Origin: Akebia trifoliata
Taxonomy: Eukaryota; Streptophyta; Magnoliopsida; Ranunculales; Lardizabalaceae
Assembly (NCBI GenBank): GCA_017979445.1
Contig: CM030710.1
Span: 15,982,248-16,046,247 of the forward strand
Length of the DNA stretch: 64,000 bases
Direction of reading: 5' to 3'
The notes below the pieces were generated by a model. That model had not been told where the DNA came from and did no database searches. It was given only the letters and a program-made list of their open reading frames with translations. Shown here in pieces: positions 47,661 to 60,505 of the stretch (position 1 is its first letter; each line of letters begins with the position of its first letter). The position numbers and the translations under genes are program-made.

Positions 47661-50630
47661 TATAGATATCCTATTTTTGCGCCTGCTTGATTCAACAACT
47701 CGTCACTCGATTGTTGTGGATCCCTAATGATGAACGCATGATACATGCAAAGAGTTGAAAGCTTGTAAGAGACCCTCTCTCATTTTCTTTTCCAGTCCTT
47801 CCTCATTTTATCTCTTTTCGAAATGTGCAACTTAGAAATTTTGCATACTTAGGATCAACTCACATTTATACTTGACTTAATAAGCATATATGCTTAAGAG
47901 CATCACACATTTTGATGACTTAAAGACCTTACAACATTAGGAGAATGAGAACTTGAGACTTAGAAAGAATTACATTGTGATCAAGTGAAACTGTTAATTA
48001 AAATTCAGAATAAGAGGACCCCACACCTCTGAAATGTCTTGAAAGTGCCATTGTTGTGCTCGGAATGTGATTTTGAGTCTAACAAGATTAAAATCAATGA
48101 AAACAAAATTTTTTATAAAGAATTGCAAAAATGACTAAAATGCCCATCGACGTTAGATTTTCACTTAGAAACCTTGATTCAAAGGAAAACGCGATTGAAA
48201 ATAAACTTTTGACAATATTCACAAACATCAAGAAAACTTAGAGATCCCATGCTTAGGAAGACCGAAAATTTTTACTTAAAATGACAAATTTTTTCACGCT
48301 AAAAACCTACTCTATTCAATTTAAAATTTTTAAAAAGAAATAATTGAAAATTAGGTTTTGGACCCTTGTCGATCGAAATTTAGATTTTTCCTTATTGCAC
48401 CTTAATTTGCCATTGAAATGATGAATCAAATAAATGGTGGGATGCCAATAGTATTTCTTTGAATTAGACAGCAAGACTTATTTATCTGCAAATCATTAAT
48501 TAACCAATAAATTTAAATTAAATTAAATTAAATTGAAATCAATACGAAATTCATCCTATCATCAAATCAAATTAAATCAATCATATATCGACCAATTCAA
48601 TATCATGAATTAAATTCATCCAATTAATTTTTAAAATTAAAAAAAAAAATTATTAGTCAATTAATCTTAAAATACCCCAATCTATTCGACTTAAAACATT
48701 TGGAGACCAATCAATAGATAAAATTCGACCAATCAAAACTAAAGAGGGGATAAGTGCAATGACGCAAGATGCATGGGATAGCTGCCCATGTATTTCTAAT
48801 AAGAGACGCATCTCCCAGAGAGTCCACGAGGACTCAATCTCATCTCATTTGATTCTGCCAGCCACCGAGAGAGAGAGAGAGAGTTTGATTCGAACACTCT
48901 CTCCAATCTCTATCAAAGACAACCTTCATTCACGTTTAAAGGATGAGGAGGAAGAAAAAATAAAAAATAAAACACAGAGGAGAAGAGAGAATCCGACAGA
49001 GAAAAAGAAAAAGGTAAAAAGGAGAAAAGAAAAGGATCGAATAATTCACGTTCGTCAGACCGAACCCATCTCCAGCACCTTCTTTTCCACCCAACCTCCA
49101 TCTTATTCTTCTTGCTTCAGCCCCTTAGAGTACCTTCTTCTCCACGATTTTGCAATCATTAAAACAACTCTCCACCTCATTTTTTACTGCCCATTAACCT
49201 CACCTTTACCTTCGGTGTTGCAGCACCTTAACGTTCAATCTCCACCACATGCACCAGCAATTCACTTTCGATCATACCTCACAACGCCCTCCTCAGTCTC
49301 GGCCACCCCTCCCTTGATCCCTCTCCATCTCACTCCTCATCACAGACCAAGAACACCCCCTGTCATCCACGTTTAATAGCCCCAAACACTCCCTAGCTCA
49401 CGGTTTTAATACTCCAACGGCACATCTTCAGCTCCCCTTTAATCTCCCTCACGTTCTCTTCTTAGATTCACGGCCTTCTTGCTTACGGTTTCAGCCTCCC
49501 CATTCACATCAAGCACCCTCTTGGATCCTCTCTTTATATCTCACACTCATAGCCCCCCATTCCATGACTTCTTCATCACGTTTTTCAGCCCACTGAACTT
49601 AACACAATCACCTTCTTTTCCTCTTATCTCTTCTGTGCTCCATAACAGCAACCCACCAAATAGTCCTGTCATCCATGGTCTTACACCTGTAACTTAGCCT
49701 TGGTTTTCATGCCTAAGCCACCATTCGGCAATTCTTGAAAGGATCCACGACGATTGGACCAAGGTGAGTTTCTTTTTATCTTTTTTATTTTTTATTTCTT
49801 ATCGAGTTACCTTGATTCAAAATATAAAAATAAAAAGATTTAAATGCAATCAAGTCAACTCGATTCATTAAAATTTTCAAAAATAAGAAAAAAAATGTTA
49901 TTTCAAAAACTTGGTGAGTCAACTCGCCATTGTCTCCATTCAAAATTTCAAAATATCATTTTTCAAAAATTAGGATAATTCAATTTTTATCAAAACCGAA
50001 GGATGCCGAGTAGACTCATCGACTGCAACAATCTTTTCTCAAATCCATTGGATTACGTGTTCCGAACTACATTTGGTCTCATCCCAAAGGATATTTTGGG
50101 TACGTAGGCAACTTGGGAAATCATTCCGGCCCAACCACAACAAAATCTACTTTTTCATTAATTTATCCACTAATTTCTTTTTTATATTTATTATTTACTT
50201 GCGACTCGGTAGGTATTTTTTTAGTTTAATTTGAATTTCTCAATTTAACTTTAACCTTTGACTTTGACTTTGACTGTAAACCTCTAGTTGACCATAGGTT
50301 TGACTAGGTAATCTTAGCCTTGACTTTAGTCTCCCTAGTTGACCTTATGTTTTACTTTGACCTAGATTTTGATTTTGATTTTGACTTTAGTCTCCTCCCA
50401 TTGATCATAGGATAGTCTTGGATTGTAGTAGAGACCGATTGTCTCAATTGAATGAGTACATGCCTAACACCTTTTGAAATTTGTAAACTAACCCCTTACC
50501 CATTGTCTTTATCGTAAACTGATTTGAATTCCTTTCGGGATCATCTTATGGTTCCTAAACCTAAACTAGGTAGTGACTCCAAAACATTAGGATAATATTC
50601 ACATCATGAATTTTTCCCGAGAGTGCTTTC
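47661..50630 (+). repeat. 5' LTR of a third, older Tat/Ogre-like element
   Basis: The start (TATAGATATCCTATTTTTGC) is a mutated form of the family start TGTAGACACCCCATTTTTGC. The end (GAGTGCTTTCA) matches the family end. It is longer than the other gypsy LTRs (about 2.97 kb against 1.5-1.75 kb). It includes a pyrimidine-rich leader part (48850-49700) and a block with a conserved GGTACGTAGGCAACTTGGGA motif (50100) that in the other elements lies in the 3' UTR. A run of TTGAC motifs lies at 50255-50400. Confidence 0.7.
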
Positions 50631-50631
50631 A

Positions 50632-50650
50632 GTGGTTACTCCACTACGGA
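50632..50650 (+). other. Primer binding site of third gypsy element
   Basis: TGGTTACTCCACTACGGAA directly follows the LTR end plus one base and aligns with the inner element's TGGCGACTCCGCTGGGGA with a few substitutions. Confidence 0.6.
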
Positions 50651-51789
50651 ATTAGGGTCAAACTTTACTCGATTTAAGACCTTCTCGATTCATTGAATTT
50701 TCTTTGGGTTAACCTAGTTGACCCAAGAGGACTGTAGTTTAGACTTGCATTTCTTTTTTGGCTATTTTTTTTCTATCTTTCTTTATCTTTTGTGATGATT
50801 TTTGGTGTCATATTTATGACTCGCGAAAAAGCCCCGGGCACACCCCATCCCTTTGCACACACTCACGTGCATGCATACTTGATGATTGCATCATTTTTTG
50901 TCTCTCGATAACCTCATAATCATGATATAGCCAACCTGGTCCCTTGGGACATGGGCAAACCATGCGAATGCTACAACTTTAGTCTAGTACCTTTGGGTAT
51001 ATTAAACTAGAACAACACGTATTGTCTAACAAGGTAAAATTGGAAGCTATATCGATATTTCAGGCTGAAGTGACCTCAACTCTATCTTAACCTATCCTCA
51101 ATCATGTAGTGAGCTTAGGTAACTAAATTTAGGTGTGGCCCTATTCAGATACAACCCGTATCGACTATTGGTATTCTTGAGTTGTAAATCTTCAATTTGA
51201 CCAACATGTAAGTAGGCGGACCGATCCACATCGTTCAATTCAAACCTGTAATATCGGTTCGACCAAATAGAATTGGTGAAAATATTAGTTAAGACAAACT
51301 TGTTAGCCCAATTGGCAAAAGGAACAAACCGATCTATGTTAAACCCGTTGGACCAAGTGGTTATGGCTTCATAAGTTCAGACCATTCACAAAGAACTCAG
51401 TCTTATGATTTAATCAATAGATTTGATTAAGGGTTCAACCCAATCAGGTTAGATCCTGACCAATTTTTATTACTCTTGTGGTCATTATAAGTGCATTTGG
51501 ACTCAATCATTGCCACTAGACTTGGGCTAGTTCATCTTAAATCCTTAATCATGTGCTTAAAAGTCAGTTTTTCTGAATCAACGATTAATTTGAGTTCATT
51601 TTGACTAAGTCATAATTGCTCTTAAACATTCTAAATCATTCGTTGTGCCACTTTAGGCCTATCAAAAAAGTTGTCTTGTCAGAATATTGGTGTCAATTCC
51701 AAGGAACTTATCAATTCCTTGTAGAGGAACACTTACCATGAACAAAGCAATACTCTGTCACATTTTGGACACTTTTCATGTACAAATCA
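50651..51789 (+). other. Third element leader, non-coding
   Basis: Leader sequence related, on the opposite strand, to 23640-22700 and 13850-12900. Shared blocks include the CCCCGGGCACACCCCA region and the GTCCCTTGGGACATG region. No coding potential. Confidence 0.6.
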
Positions 51790-53629
51790 CTACATCTATT
51801 GAGGCACAAATTGATGGCCTGAAAGATTAAAAGAAGAAAGATAAAATTGAAAAGCCTCAAGATGTATTTGACATCGATAAAGACCAAGAAGTAAATCAAG
51901 CACTCATCAACCTTATCTTAACTCACGAGTAACTCATGTTGAAATTATACTGAAGAATATCAAAGATCCAGATGATCTCGTCCTTAGATTTAGGGCAATG
52001 ATGTTATTTCCTATTGTCTGTCTACTAGAAAAATTTACCATGTCAGATATGGATAAATTTTATGGGATTGGATGCCCTAGGACTCATGTAAAAGAAAAGT
52101 CAACATCATACAAGCTCAATGATTAAATGAGGAATAGGTAACTCAACTTTTTAAAAGAACTCTCATAGGACATGCCTTGTGTTGGCTCATGTTACTGGAC
52201 TTATCTTGTGTGACAAGTTGGCACAAATTAATAAAAGAGTTTATCGATCGATATTCATTCAACACAACATTGAACTCACAAGACAGGATCTGGAAATTAC
52301 CAAGTATAAGCCTGTGAGACCTTTATTGAATTCATCTTCCAATGAAGAACTAAAGGTGCTTAGTTGTGGGACTGACCTCAAGAAAAAAAAAAAGTCAAGA
52401 TCATCACTGGGAATCTCACTTCCACTTATGCCAAGTATTTGATTTTTCAGTATCTTCTTACTTTTCAATCTCTTCTCGAAGCTGGAAGTCAAGTAGAAGA
52501 TGGGCTCTCTTTAGAAATTTTTAGCAATTCGATAGAATTTAAATCCAAAAGTTTCAGGCCCAATACAAATGCATTACAATTAGTAAATACATCGATAGCA
52601 CCATTTCTCCAAGCTACTCAACCTAGGCCGTAGAGGTAATTTGTTAACCTTGGGATGTGTTTCAATATTATATATCAAAAGATATTGAAAAAATGTCTCC
52701 TCATACTTTTACAGTGTAGGCCTTTGCCTAGTCCCCTTCCTCAAAATTATAGGGGCGACCTATTCTGTGAATTCCATCAAATGCCTGGTCACCACACTAA
52801 CAAGTGCATAGCTTTGTGTCGTGATATTCAAAATCTAAATGATCAGAAAATAATCACTATGATCGCCCCTATCACACCTAATGTTATAATCAATCTTTTG
52901 CCTACCTATCAAAATCAGCCTCCACCTATTTTGAATCAAATTTCCTCAGTTGAACTAAAACCAATTAGGTCATTTTCCTTCATTCGCCCGATTGATCCTA
53001 ACGGTTTATCTTCATTTCATCCAAATGAGTCAATGGCAGAGATACTGTTGGAAGACAAAAAGTTTGTCGAAGCAATACATCATTTAGTTTCTGACAGATT
53101 CTAATTAGAGTATGAAGTAGGGATCCATCATGAAGACATCCAAAAAGGCATAGATCTCGATCTCATGGTTCATCTATTTGAGAATTTCTCCTAACTTTGA
53201 AATGAATCATCCTTAAGTCGTTCCTAGATTTGATTTAGTTAGTCTTGTCAATCCTGTTAGTTTTTATTCCTTAAGTCGCTTTAGTTTGTATTCAATTAGC
53301 CATGTTAGTCATGTAGTTTTTATTCAGTAGTCGTATAAGTCATTTGGTTATTTAGCTCTAATTGTGTTAGTCAATATTTGTTATCAAATTTTTTTCTCAA
53401 TTCTAATGAAATAAAAGAGTCTTTTAATTATTATGTGTGCAATAATGAGTTGAGCACAAAATCTAACATAAAGAAGATCCCTGAGCTCAATGACCGATTT
53501 GGTCATATCCTTGTTCCCAAAAGAGCATGATAAAATAATATAATTACTTGAGAAATTTGATAATGAAAATATTTCCGCATGGTCCTATGATGATATGGCA
53601 GGCATTGCATTGACTAACATCAAACCATG
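51790..53629 (+). pseudogene. Decayed gag (and pol start) of third Tat-type gypsy element
   Basis: Blocks in order: IEAQIDGLKD, QDVFDIDKDQEVNQALINLI, a KNIKDPDDLV block, a block like GIGCPRTHVK (about 52070), a capsid part (52179-52440), LTFQSLLEAGSQVEDG (about 52455), and a nucleocapsid-like CEFHQMPGHHTNKC (about 52773-52814) followed by IQNLNDQKI. The C-H...GH...C pattern is the atypical zinc-knuckle region typical of Tat gag. NISAWSYDDMAGIALTNIKP at about 53573-53625 is the pre-RT motif of pol. Stops and frame changes are frequent. Pol is cut at 53630 by the copia element; any continuation lies beyond the right edge of the window. Confidence 0.85.
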
Positions 53630-53775
53630 TGTTAGTACCATGTTTTGTCAATTACAAGGATAGTCGTGTGATGTCATGATGTAACTTCTAGAAACATTGT
53701 TGTACGCTCATAACTCAACGACAAATCCAAAATATATCAAAACCAATCAAGGTCAAGGGACATCATCTCCCGTGG

Positions 53776-54285
53776 AGCATCATAACAGGTATATCTCAAG
53801 GGGATCAGAAGCTGTCGGCAGGAGTAAAGGATCCACTGCCAGCCACCGACCGAATATTTCGAGATATCTTCTATCGGTGGCAGAAGCTCTAATCTGTCGG
53901 TCCCACCGATATAATATTCATCGGTCCCACCGATGAAGATCTTGACGGTTCCACCGTTAGCCACCGACAAATTAACATGGGATACCTTCTATCGGTGGCA
54001 GAAGAACAATCATGCCGGTCCCACCGACATTTTAGGCATCGGTTCCACCGAATAACACTTTATCGGTCCCACCGTCATCCACCGCTAGAACTAATGAAGG
54101 AGTTTTCATTCGGTGGCAGAAACATACTCTTGGCGGTTCCACCGTAAAAGTACTCATCGGTCCCACCGATGAAGCTTGGAGGTTCCACCGTCAGTACTGC
54201 CGAAAACGCAAAACGGTAAGATTTTCGACCGTTATGATTGGTCAGTGCCACCGTTGGAATTTAGGTGCCACCGACAGAAAGCCGT
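53776..54285 (+). promoter_or_regulatory. CGGT-N3-ACCG motif array in LTR U3
   Basis: More than ten copies or half-copies of a small dyad, typically CGGTCCCACCG or CGGTTCCACCG and its inverse CGGTGGCA, lie within about 500 bp directly upstream of the TATA box. Spacing is irregular, so this is not a simple tandem repeat. The 3' LTR retains the array (about 62760-63265). Clustered dyads upstream of a TATA box suggest protein binding; no factor can be named with confidence. Confidence 0.55.
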
Positions 54286-54298
54286 TAAGAGCTCTTCC

Positions 54299-54306
54299 TA
54301 TAAAAG
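54299..54306 (+). promoter_or_regulatory. TATA box of copia LTR promoter
   Basis: TATAAAAG, conserved at 63281-63288 in the 3' LTR. Transcription would be expected to start about 30 bp downstream, defining the U3/R border near 54335. Confidence 0.7.
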
Positions 54307-55118
54307 AAAAGCACTCGGCCTCTTCTTGAGTTGATCAACAACTTCGAAGTTCAGCCCAAGCCAATAAGCATACTTTAAAAGGCTTAACGAAGGAAGAAGA
54401 GTCGTGAAGGGTAATCAAAACCATGCATACCAAACCATCACGTCTTAGTTGATCAAGCTCTACTTACTCCATCCTTCGAGAGTTGCAGTCTAACATCGAG
54501 CGAGGCAAGAAGCCATTGTTGAAGGGAGTAATGAAGAACCGAAGAACAACACACTCACTTCAATTGTCATAACTGTGAGTTTGATTGTTCGTATCTTAAA
54601 TTCTGAAAATACACTTGTAATAGTTCACTTGATTTCTTCTTCAAAATCAAGCACTTGATTGAGTTGCAGACTCAAGTTGAGTGACAAAGATTACTGAGTT
54701 TCCTAAGTATAAAACTCAAGGATTTTGAGTGGATGTGGTCCATTCAATTGTAGGGTTGCGGAATTAACCCGAAAAATTCTGTGTGCGGTTTAAGGTGAAC
54801 AAAAAACCTCAACATTAGTAAATACCAAGAACCATCAATTTGGGTTCTCTTGGGAGTGGATGCAGGCACGGGTGCTGAACCACTATAAATCGTGTGTATC
54901 ATATTTTGTCTCAGATTCTCTTATCTTTATGTCAATTTGGATGCATATCATGATTGATCATATCTTGCATAAATATCTTGTTACATGAATGTTTTAGTGG
55001 ATGCTCCCTGACATTAAAATTTATTCACATCCCAACATTCACATTCAGTAGAATTTTAAATTAGTCCTATTCACCCCCCCCTCTAGGTCACCATCTTGTC
55101 AAAGCTGGTAATTTCAAT

Positions 55119-55130
55119 TGGTATCAGAGC
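55119..55130 (+). other. Primer binding site (initiator tRNA-Met type)
   Basis: TGGTATCAGAGC, the standard copia PBS complementary to the 3' end of initiator tRNA-Met, lies two bases after the LTR end. Confidence 0.95.
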
Positions 55131-55181
55131 AGGTTGCTCTATAAAGGTCTAACCACCCTGAGTGATCCGTGACCTTTCACC

Positions 55182-57698
55182 ATGTCTAGAGCCGATAAAT
55201 GGTCCTCGGCTCGTCCACCCATGTTCGAAGGCATTAAGTATGCCTTCTGGAAGAATAAAATGATGATATACATCAACTCACTAAGTAGAGATGTGTGGGA
55301 CATGATTGAGGAAGGTTGGGAACCTCCCGTTGACATCATCGAAGTGAATGGTGTCACTACGTCTGTTCCAAGACCATCAAGGAAATGGACAAAATAGGAA
55401 AAAATAGATAATAGCAACAATTACAAGGCTCTAAATGCCATTACGAGTGCCATTTCTGACGATGAATATCAACGGATATGCACGTGTCAGTCGGCTAAGC
55501 AAGCATGGAAAATTCTAGAAGCCGCTCACGAAGGCACAAGTATAGTGAAAAAATCCAAACTTCAACTCCTCCGCACCCAATTTGAAAATATCAAAATGGA
55601 GGAAAACGAAACTATCCAAGAGTTTTACGCACGTCTAAGTGACATCTGCAACTCTATGTTTTATGTAGGTGAAACCGTCCCTCAAGGTAGAATTTGTGCA
55701 AAAATCCTAAGATCCCTACCCAAGAGGTTTGCCTCTAAGGTCACCTCAATTGAGGAATATCGAGATGTGGAAGCAATGACCGTTGAGGAACTTATGGGGT
55801 CTCTCACTACCTTCGAACTCTATCTCGAGGGGCCTCCCTCAAAAGGGAAGACTCAGGTCCTAAAGACATCCTCCTCAAAGTCTACATCCAAGCGAACATC
55901 GCATATCGGATCTCAATCCTCCTCCCATGATCATAAGAAGATATCGATTGAAGAGGAGAAAGAGACTGACTCGGATGAGGAAGACTTAGTCCTGTTAGCC
56001 TCAAGATTTCAAAAATTCTTCAAAAGAAGAGGACCAAGTAACACTAGTAGACGTAATCATCCGATAGATAGACATGCGCCTGTTGGAAGAACCATGTCTA
56101 AACCAAGGGAAGATACTGAGTGCTATATATGTGGCGGTCATGGTCACTACTCAAATGTGTGCCCCTCTAAACCCAAATCTAAAGGTCTACCTAGACCTAA
56201 GAATAAGGGCACAACAATGGCTGCTAAGGCCACATGGGATGACTCTGAAGAATCTGGAGACGAAGAAGAACTAGGGTCTCTATCAGATAATGAAGATCAA
56301 GACACTCTTCGAATCCTTATGGCTTTTACCACTGCCAACATTCCAGATGGGGATGAACTTGAAGGAGGTCTGGACTGTGAAAGTCAGAATCGCTCCATGG
56401 TCACTTCTTCCTCTGATGAAGAAGGAGAAGATGAGGACAGTGATGAACTTGAACTCCAATCTGCATTTGACCAACTGTTCGTTAGTCATGTAAAACTGAC
56501 CAAGAAACATAGTCGAGAAAAACTCCAAAAAGAACAGTGGCATGCCCAATATGAGGAAATGTGCAAGGAAAAACTCTCCTTAGGACTTGAATTAGAAGGT
56601 ATTAAGACTCAGCTCTCTACAACCTTAGAAAGACAGTCTAGCTTGCTCTCTACATCTGAGACAGTCCTCATTGAGAAAGAGGAGATGGTAAAAAATCTTC
56701 AACAACTCAAGAATCTCCTCTCGATGGCCAACTCCACAATAGCTCGTCTAAACTTAGAATTAGCCAATCTCCGTGATGAAAACAAAGTTCTTAAGTTTGA
56801 CGTCGATAGACTGCAAAAACAAAATGCTAGACTTGAGTATAACTACACTCATGGTAGCTTGGAGTTACAAAAACTTCTAGGAGTGCAAAAATCCTATGGA
56901 GATAAAGGAGGAATAGGCTATGACAGTTATACTTCTACATCACCTCCATCTCCTTCTACTCTTGCACATGGAGAGTCATCAAACACTCAGAAAGACTCCA
57001 AAAAGATTATCACATGCAACTTCTGTGGTAGAACGGGCCACATGAAATTTGAATGTATCAAATACAAAACTATCTACACCGCAACCTCTCAGACCTCTAT
57101 TGGAAAATCTTTATCGGTTGAACAGAAGAAGCATGATAAGGGAAAGAATCCGTTGGTGAATAAAGTTGAAAAAACAAAGAAAGAAAAGTCACCAAAATGG
57201 AAGGGAACAAAGAATTCATTTTCTCCCAAACAAAACAGCAACATTGGGGAACTCTTCAAACAGATTGCCTATCTAAATCTAAAAGCTAAAGCTCTTGCTG
57301 AATCTAGTATGGGTAATCAAAGTGGAAGAAGGTACAAAATGAAAAATCCTTCCTCAAAGTCACCCAAGAAGAGTAGGTCCCCTAAGATAAGCTCACCTAG
57401 TAAGGATGTCTCTCATACCAAATACAATCCCCCCAAGACGAATTTACAATGGAAAGTCAAAAATGGGGACAACAAGTGCCTTGTAATTCACACAGCCCTC
57501 AAAGCTGGGAATCATTCACGTTGGTATCTTGATAGTGGTTGCTCCCGACACATGACGGGTGACCGAAGTCAATTTAGCCACTTGGTTGATTTTGATGGAG
57601 GATCAGTCACTTTTGGTGATGGCAGCACCGCTAGGATAATGGGCGAGGAACTGTCAGTGGCCATGGATTGCCCACGGTGGAAAATGTATTGTGCGTAG
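55182..57698 (+). pseudogene. copia gag-protease with one internal stop and a 3' frameshift
   Basis: Gag forms the virus-like particle, and the protease matures the polyprotein. The ATG at 55182 follows CACC, a good plant start context. A UBN2-type gag region (about 55240-55840) is followed by an acidic, serine-rich linker. A CX2CX4HX4C zinc knuckle at 56121-56162 (CYICGGHGHYSNVC) is followed by a long coiled-coil-like acidic region, and a second knuckle lies at 57015-57056 (CNFCGRTGHMKFEC). A basic region follows, then the aspartic protease active site WYLDSGCSRHMTG (DSG at 57531-57539). A TAG at 55395-55397 interrupts the frame. A one-base loss near 57645 sends the frame to a stop at 57698, where intact elements continue into integrase. 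The second knuckle and the coiled coil fit the large gag of the SIRE lineage. Confidence 0.9.
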
Positions 57699-60505
57699 AT
57701 GGTTTGAAACATAACCTTCTTAGCATATCCCAAATTTGTGACAAGGATCACCGTGTGAGCTTCAATCGTGAAGTGTGCGAGATCTCCACGCCGAATGGAG
57801 AAATTATCATGAGAGGCCTTCGCACTTCTGATAACTGCTATGTTATCGAGAATTCAAGAGATACCACAGTTAGTAACATGGCTCAAATTGATGAAGTTCA
57901 GTTATGGCATCAACGTCTGGGTCACGTTCACTACAAGAACCTGTTTAGACTTGCCTCGAAAGGGTTAGTCAGAGGATTACCCAAATTGGGTAAACAAGCA
58001 AGAGATGTCTGTGGGGAATGTCAAATTGGTAAACAAATTCGAAGTACCTATAAAAAGACAACCACTCTCGCAACCTCGAAACCCCTTGCGCTCTTACACA
58101 TGGACCTTGTAGGTCCCACTAAAGTACAAAGTCTAGGAGGAAAGAGACATTTCTTGGTGATCGTTGATGACTACTCTAGATTCACCTGGGTTGCGTTTCT
58201 AAGAGAAAAATCAGATACTTTCGATGAATTCAAAAAGATCATAACGCGTATCCAAATAGAAAAGGAATCTGCTGTTGGTAGAATAAGAAGTGATCATGGT
58301 GGTGAGTTTGAGGATAGTAGATTCACACAATTCTGCGATAATCATGGAATACGACATGAATTTTCCGCTCCGAAGACCCCTCAGCAAAATGGAGTTGCCG
58401 AGAGAAAGAATCGCGTTCTTCAAGAAATGGCCACAGTCATGCTACACAGTAAACATCTTCCTAAAAGTCTGTGGGCCGAAGCTGTAAACACTGCCTGTCA
58501 CATCATCAATAGAGTATATCTCAGAGCAGGCCTGAATAAAATAGCATATGAACTATGGAACAACAAAATTCCGAGTGTTAAGCACTTTAGGGTATTCGGG
58601 AGCAAGTGTTATGTCCTTAGAGATAGGGAACATTTGGGAAAGTTTGATTCAAAAAACGATCCAGCAATTTTTTTGGGATACTCCTCAAACAGTCGAGCTT
58701 TTCGAGTATTCAATCAGAGGACCTCCACACTTCAAGAATCCATAAATGTGGTGATCGATGATCAACTCATTCAGGAGAATGGTTCCTCTGACACTGAAGG
58801 TGAGGACGAGGGAGTGTTCCCTCTTACACCCTTGCCAGTCCCAACGTCTCTAGTTCCAGAAACACTACCTGTTGTCAAGGGTCATCCCTCCAGCCAAATC
58901 CTTGGAGATCCTCACATAGGAGTAAAAACCCGACGGCAACTTGAGGCGTTAAATAGTCATCTTTGCTTCACATCCAAGTTGGAACCCAAAAATGTTGATG
59001 AAGCCCTCCATGATGAATACTGGATCCAAGCCATGCAAGACGAACTTCTTCAATTTCATAGGAATCAGGTTTGGCAGCTCGTACCAAGGCCATCTGACAA
59101 GAATGTCATTGGGACTAAGTGGATTTATAAGAACAAATCGGATGAACTTGGCAATGTTGTCCGCAATAAAGCTCGTCTGGTTGCACAGGGCTACTCTCAG
59201 ATTGAGGGGATTGACTTTGATGAAACCTTTGCCCCGGTGGCAAGACTTGAGTCAATTCGGATTTTGATGTCCATTGCATGTGTGTTGAAATTCAAACTAT
59301 TCCAGATGGACGTTAAGAGTGCGTTTCTCAATGGCTTCTTAGATGAGGAAGTCTATGTTGAACAACCAAAAGGATTTGTTGATCCCAAACATCCTCACCA
59401 AGTATTCAGATTGAAAAAGGCTCTCTATGGTCTCAAACAGGCCCCCCGCGCCTGGTATGAAAGACTGACTCAGTTTCTGCTCAGTCATAAATTTGTTAGG
59501 GGGAGCGTTGATAAAACGCTGTTTGTTCAAAAAATTGGTGGCGACACTCTCATTGCTCAAATCTATGTAGACGACATTGTGTTCGGATCCACCGCCGAAG
59601 GCTTGGCCCAAAAATTTGCTCACCTTATGCAATCCGAATTCGAAATGAGCATGGTTGGTGAACTCAGCTTTTTCCTGGGATTGCAAATTAAACAACTCGA
59701 GAATGGCCTGTTCATTTCTCAGACTAAATATGCGCGAGATTTGGTAGATCGATTTGGCTTAAAGTCTGGTAGAACACATCATACTCCTATGAGCACCACT
59801 CTTAAACTTTGTAAAGATCCTTCAGGTAAAAGTGTAGATGAGCATCTTTACAGGAGTATGATTGGTAGCCTTCTCTATCTTACAGCCAGTAGGCCCGATA
59901 TCTCTTACAGTGTGGGCACTTGTGCCCGTTTTCAAGCAGATCCTAAGGAATCTCATCTCCTAGCTGTTAAGAGGATTATCAGATACATCGCCGGTACCAC
60001 GGAAAATGGCCTCTGGTATCCATTTGATTCCTCGTCCATCATTGCCGGATACACCGATGCTGACTGGGCCGGCAACATGGATGATCGAAAATCCACCAGT
60101 GGTGGTTGTTTCTACATCGGGAACTGTTTAGTTGCCTGGCATAGTAAGAAGCAAAGTTCCATATCTCTTTCAACTGCTGAGGCTGAGTACATTGCCGCTG
60201 GCAGCTGCTGTGCTCAACTTCTTTGGATGAAGCAGATGCTCGCGGACTATGGGATATCTCAAGATACGATGAGCCTCTTATGCGATAACACCAGTGCCAT
60301 CAATATCTCGAAGAATCCGGTCCAACACTCTCGCACTAAACATATTGACATTCGGCATCACTTCATTCGTGAACTTGTTGAAGCACACACCATCTGCTTG
60401 GAATATATCCCGACTGAAAATCAACTTGCTGATATCTTTACCAAACCCCTCGATTCCTTACGGTTTGATCACCTTCGGAAATCTATTGGGGTCTGCTCAT
60501 TGTGA
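57668..60505 (+). CDS. copia integrase-reverse transcriptase-RNase H (945 codons open)
   Basis: Residues are numbered from the first codon of the open frame. The integrase zinc-binding HHCC motif has H81, H86, C115 and C118. The catalytic core has D146 (LHMDLVGP), D209 (RSDHGGEF) and E245 ([10 protein letters not shown]), giving D,D35E spacing. RT spans about 465-700, with [11 protein letters not shown] (D548) and the YVDD box at 633-636. RNase H has GYTDADWAG (about 795), AEAEY (E838/E840), CDN (D873) and the C-terminal [15 protein letters not shown]. All catalytic residues are present and the frame is open to TGA at 60503-60505. It lacks its own start: in intact relatives it is fused in frame to gag-protease. 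Here a single-base loss near 57645 separates the two, so translation as a polyprotein would fail. Confidence 0.95.
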   Translation: MPTVENVLCVDGLKHNLLSISQICDKDHRVSFNREVCEISTPNGEIIMRGLRTSDNCYVIENSRDTTVSNMAQIDEVQLWHQRLGHVHYKNLFRLASKGLVRGLPKLGKQARDVCGECQIGKQIRSTYKKTTTLATSKPLALLHMDLVGPTKVQSLGGKRHFLVIVDDYSRFTWVAFLREKSDTFDEFKKIITRIQIEKESAVGRIRSDHGGEFEDSRFTQFCDNHGIRHEFSAPKTPQQNGVAERKNRVLQEMATVMLHSKHLPKSLWAEAVNTACHIINRVYLRAGLNKIAYELWNNKIPSVKHFRVFGSKCYVLRDREHLGKFDSKNDPAIFLGYSSNSRAFRVFNQRTSTLQESINVVIDDQLIQENGSSDTEGEDEGVFPLTPLPVPTSLVPETLPVVKGHPSSQILGDPHIGVKTRRQLEALNSHLCFTSKLEPKNVDEALHDEYWIQAMQDELLQFHRNQVWQLVPRPSDKNVIGTKWIYKNKSDELGNVVRNKARLVAQGYSQIEGIDFDETFAPVARLESIRILMSIACVLKFKLFQMDVKSAFLNGFLDEEVYVEQPKGFVDPKHPHQVFRLKKALYGLKQAPRAWYERLTQFLLSHKFVRGSVDKTLFVQKIGGDTLIAQIYVDDIVFGSTAEGLAQKFAHLMQSEFEMSMVGELSFFLGLQIKQLENGLFISQTKYARDLVDRFGLKSGRTHHTPMSTTLKLCKDPSGKSVDEHLYRSMIGSLLYLTASRPDISYSVGTCARFQADPKESHLLAVKRIIRYIAGTTENGLWYPFDSSSIIAGYTDADWAGNMDDRKSTSGGCFYIGNCLVAWHSKKQSSISLSTAEAEYIAAGSCCAQLLWMKQMLADYGISQDTMSLLCDNTSAINISKNPVQHSRTKHIDIRHHFIRELVEAHTICLEYIPTENQLADIFTKPLDSLRFDHLRKSIGVCSL

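Larger units (their letters stand above)
53630..55116 (+). repeat. 5' LTR of copia element
   Basis: It begins TGTTAGTACC, ends AATTTCA, and is 1,487 bp. The first part has a dense array of CGGT-N3-ACCG motifs (53776-54285). A TATA box (TATAAAAG) is at 54299-54306. The LTR ends two bases before the PBS. Confidence 0.95.

Noticed and set aside
48759..49376. 205-codon frame in a C/T-rich stretch
   Set aside because: Low-complexity Ser/Pro/His composition inside a gypsy LTR leader, with no recognisable motif.
55182..55397. Separate 71-codon gene upstream of gag
   Set aside because: It is the N-terminus of gag in the same frame, ended by one TAG; the frame continues directly after the stop with typical gag sequence.
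57643..57700. Programmed frameshift between protease and integrase
   Set aside because: Plant copia elements normally have one continuous gag-pol frame, and no slippery site plus structure is evident; a single-base loss is the simpler reading.
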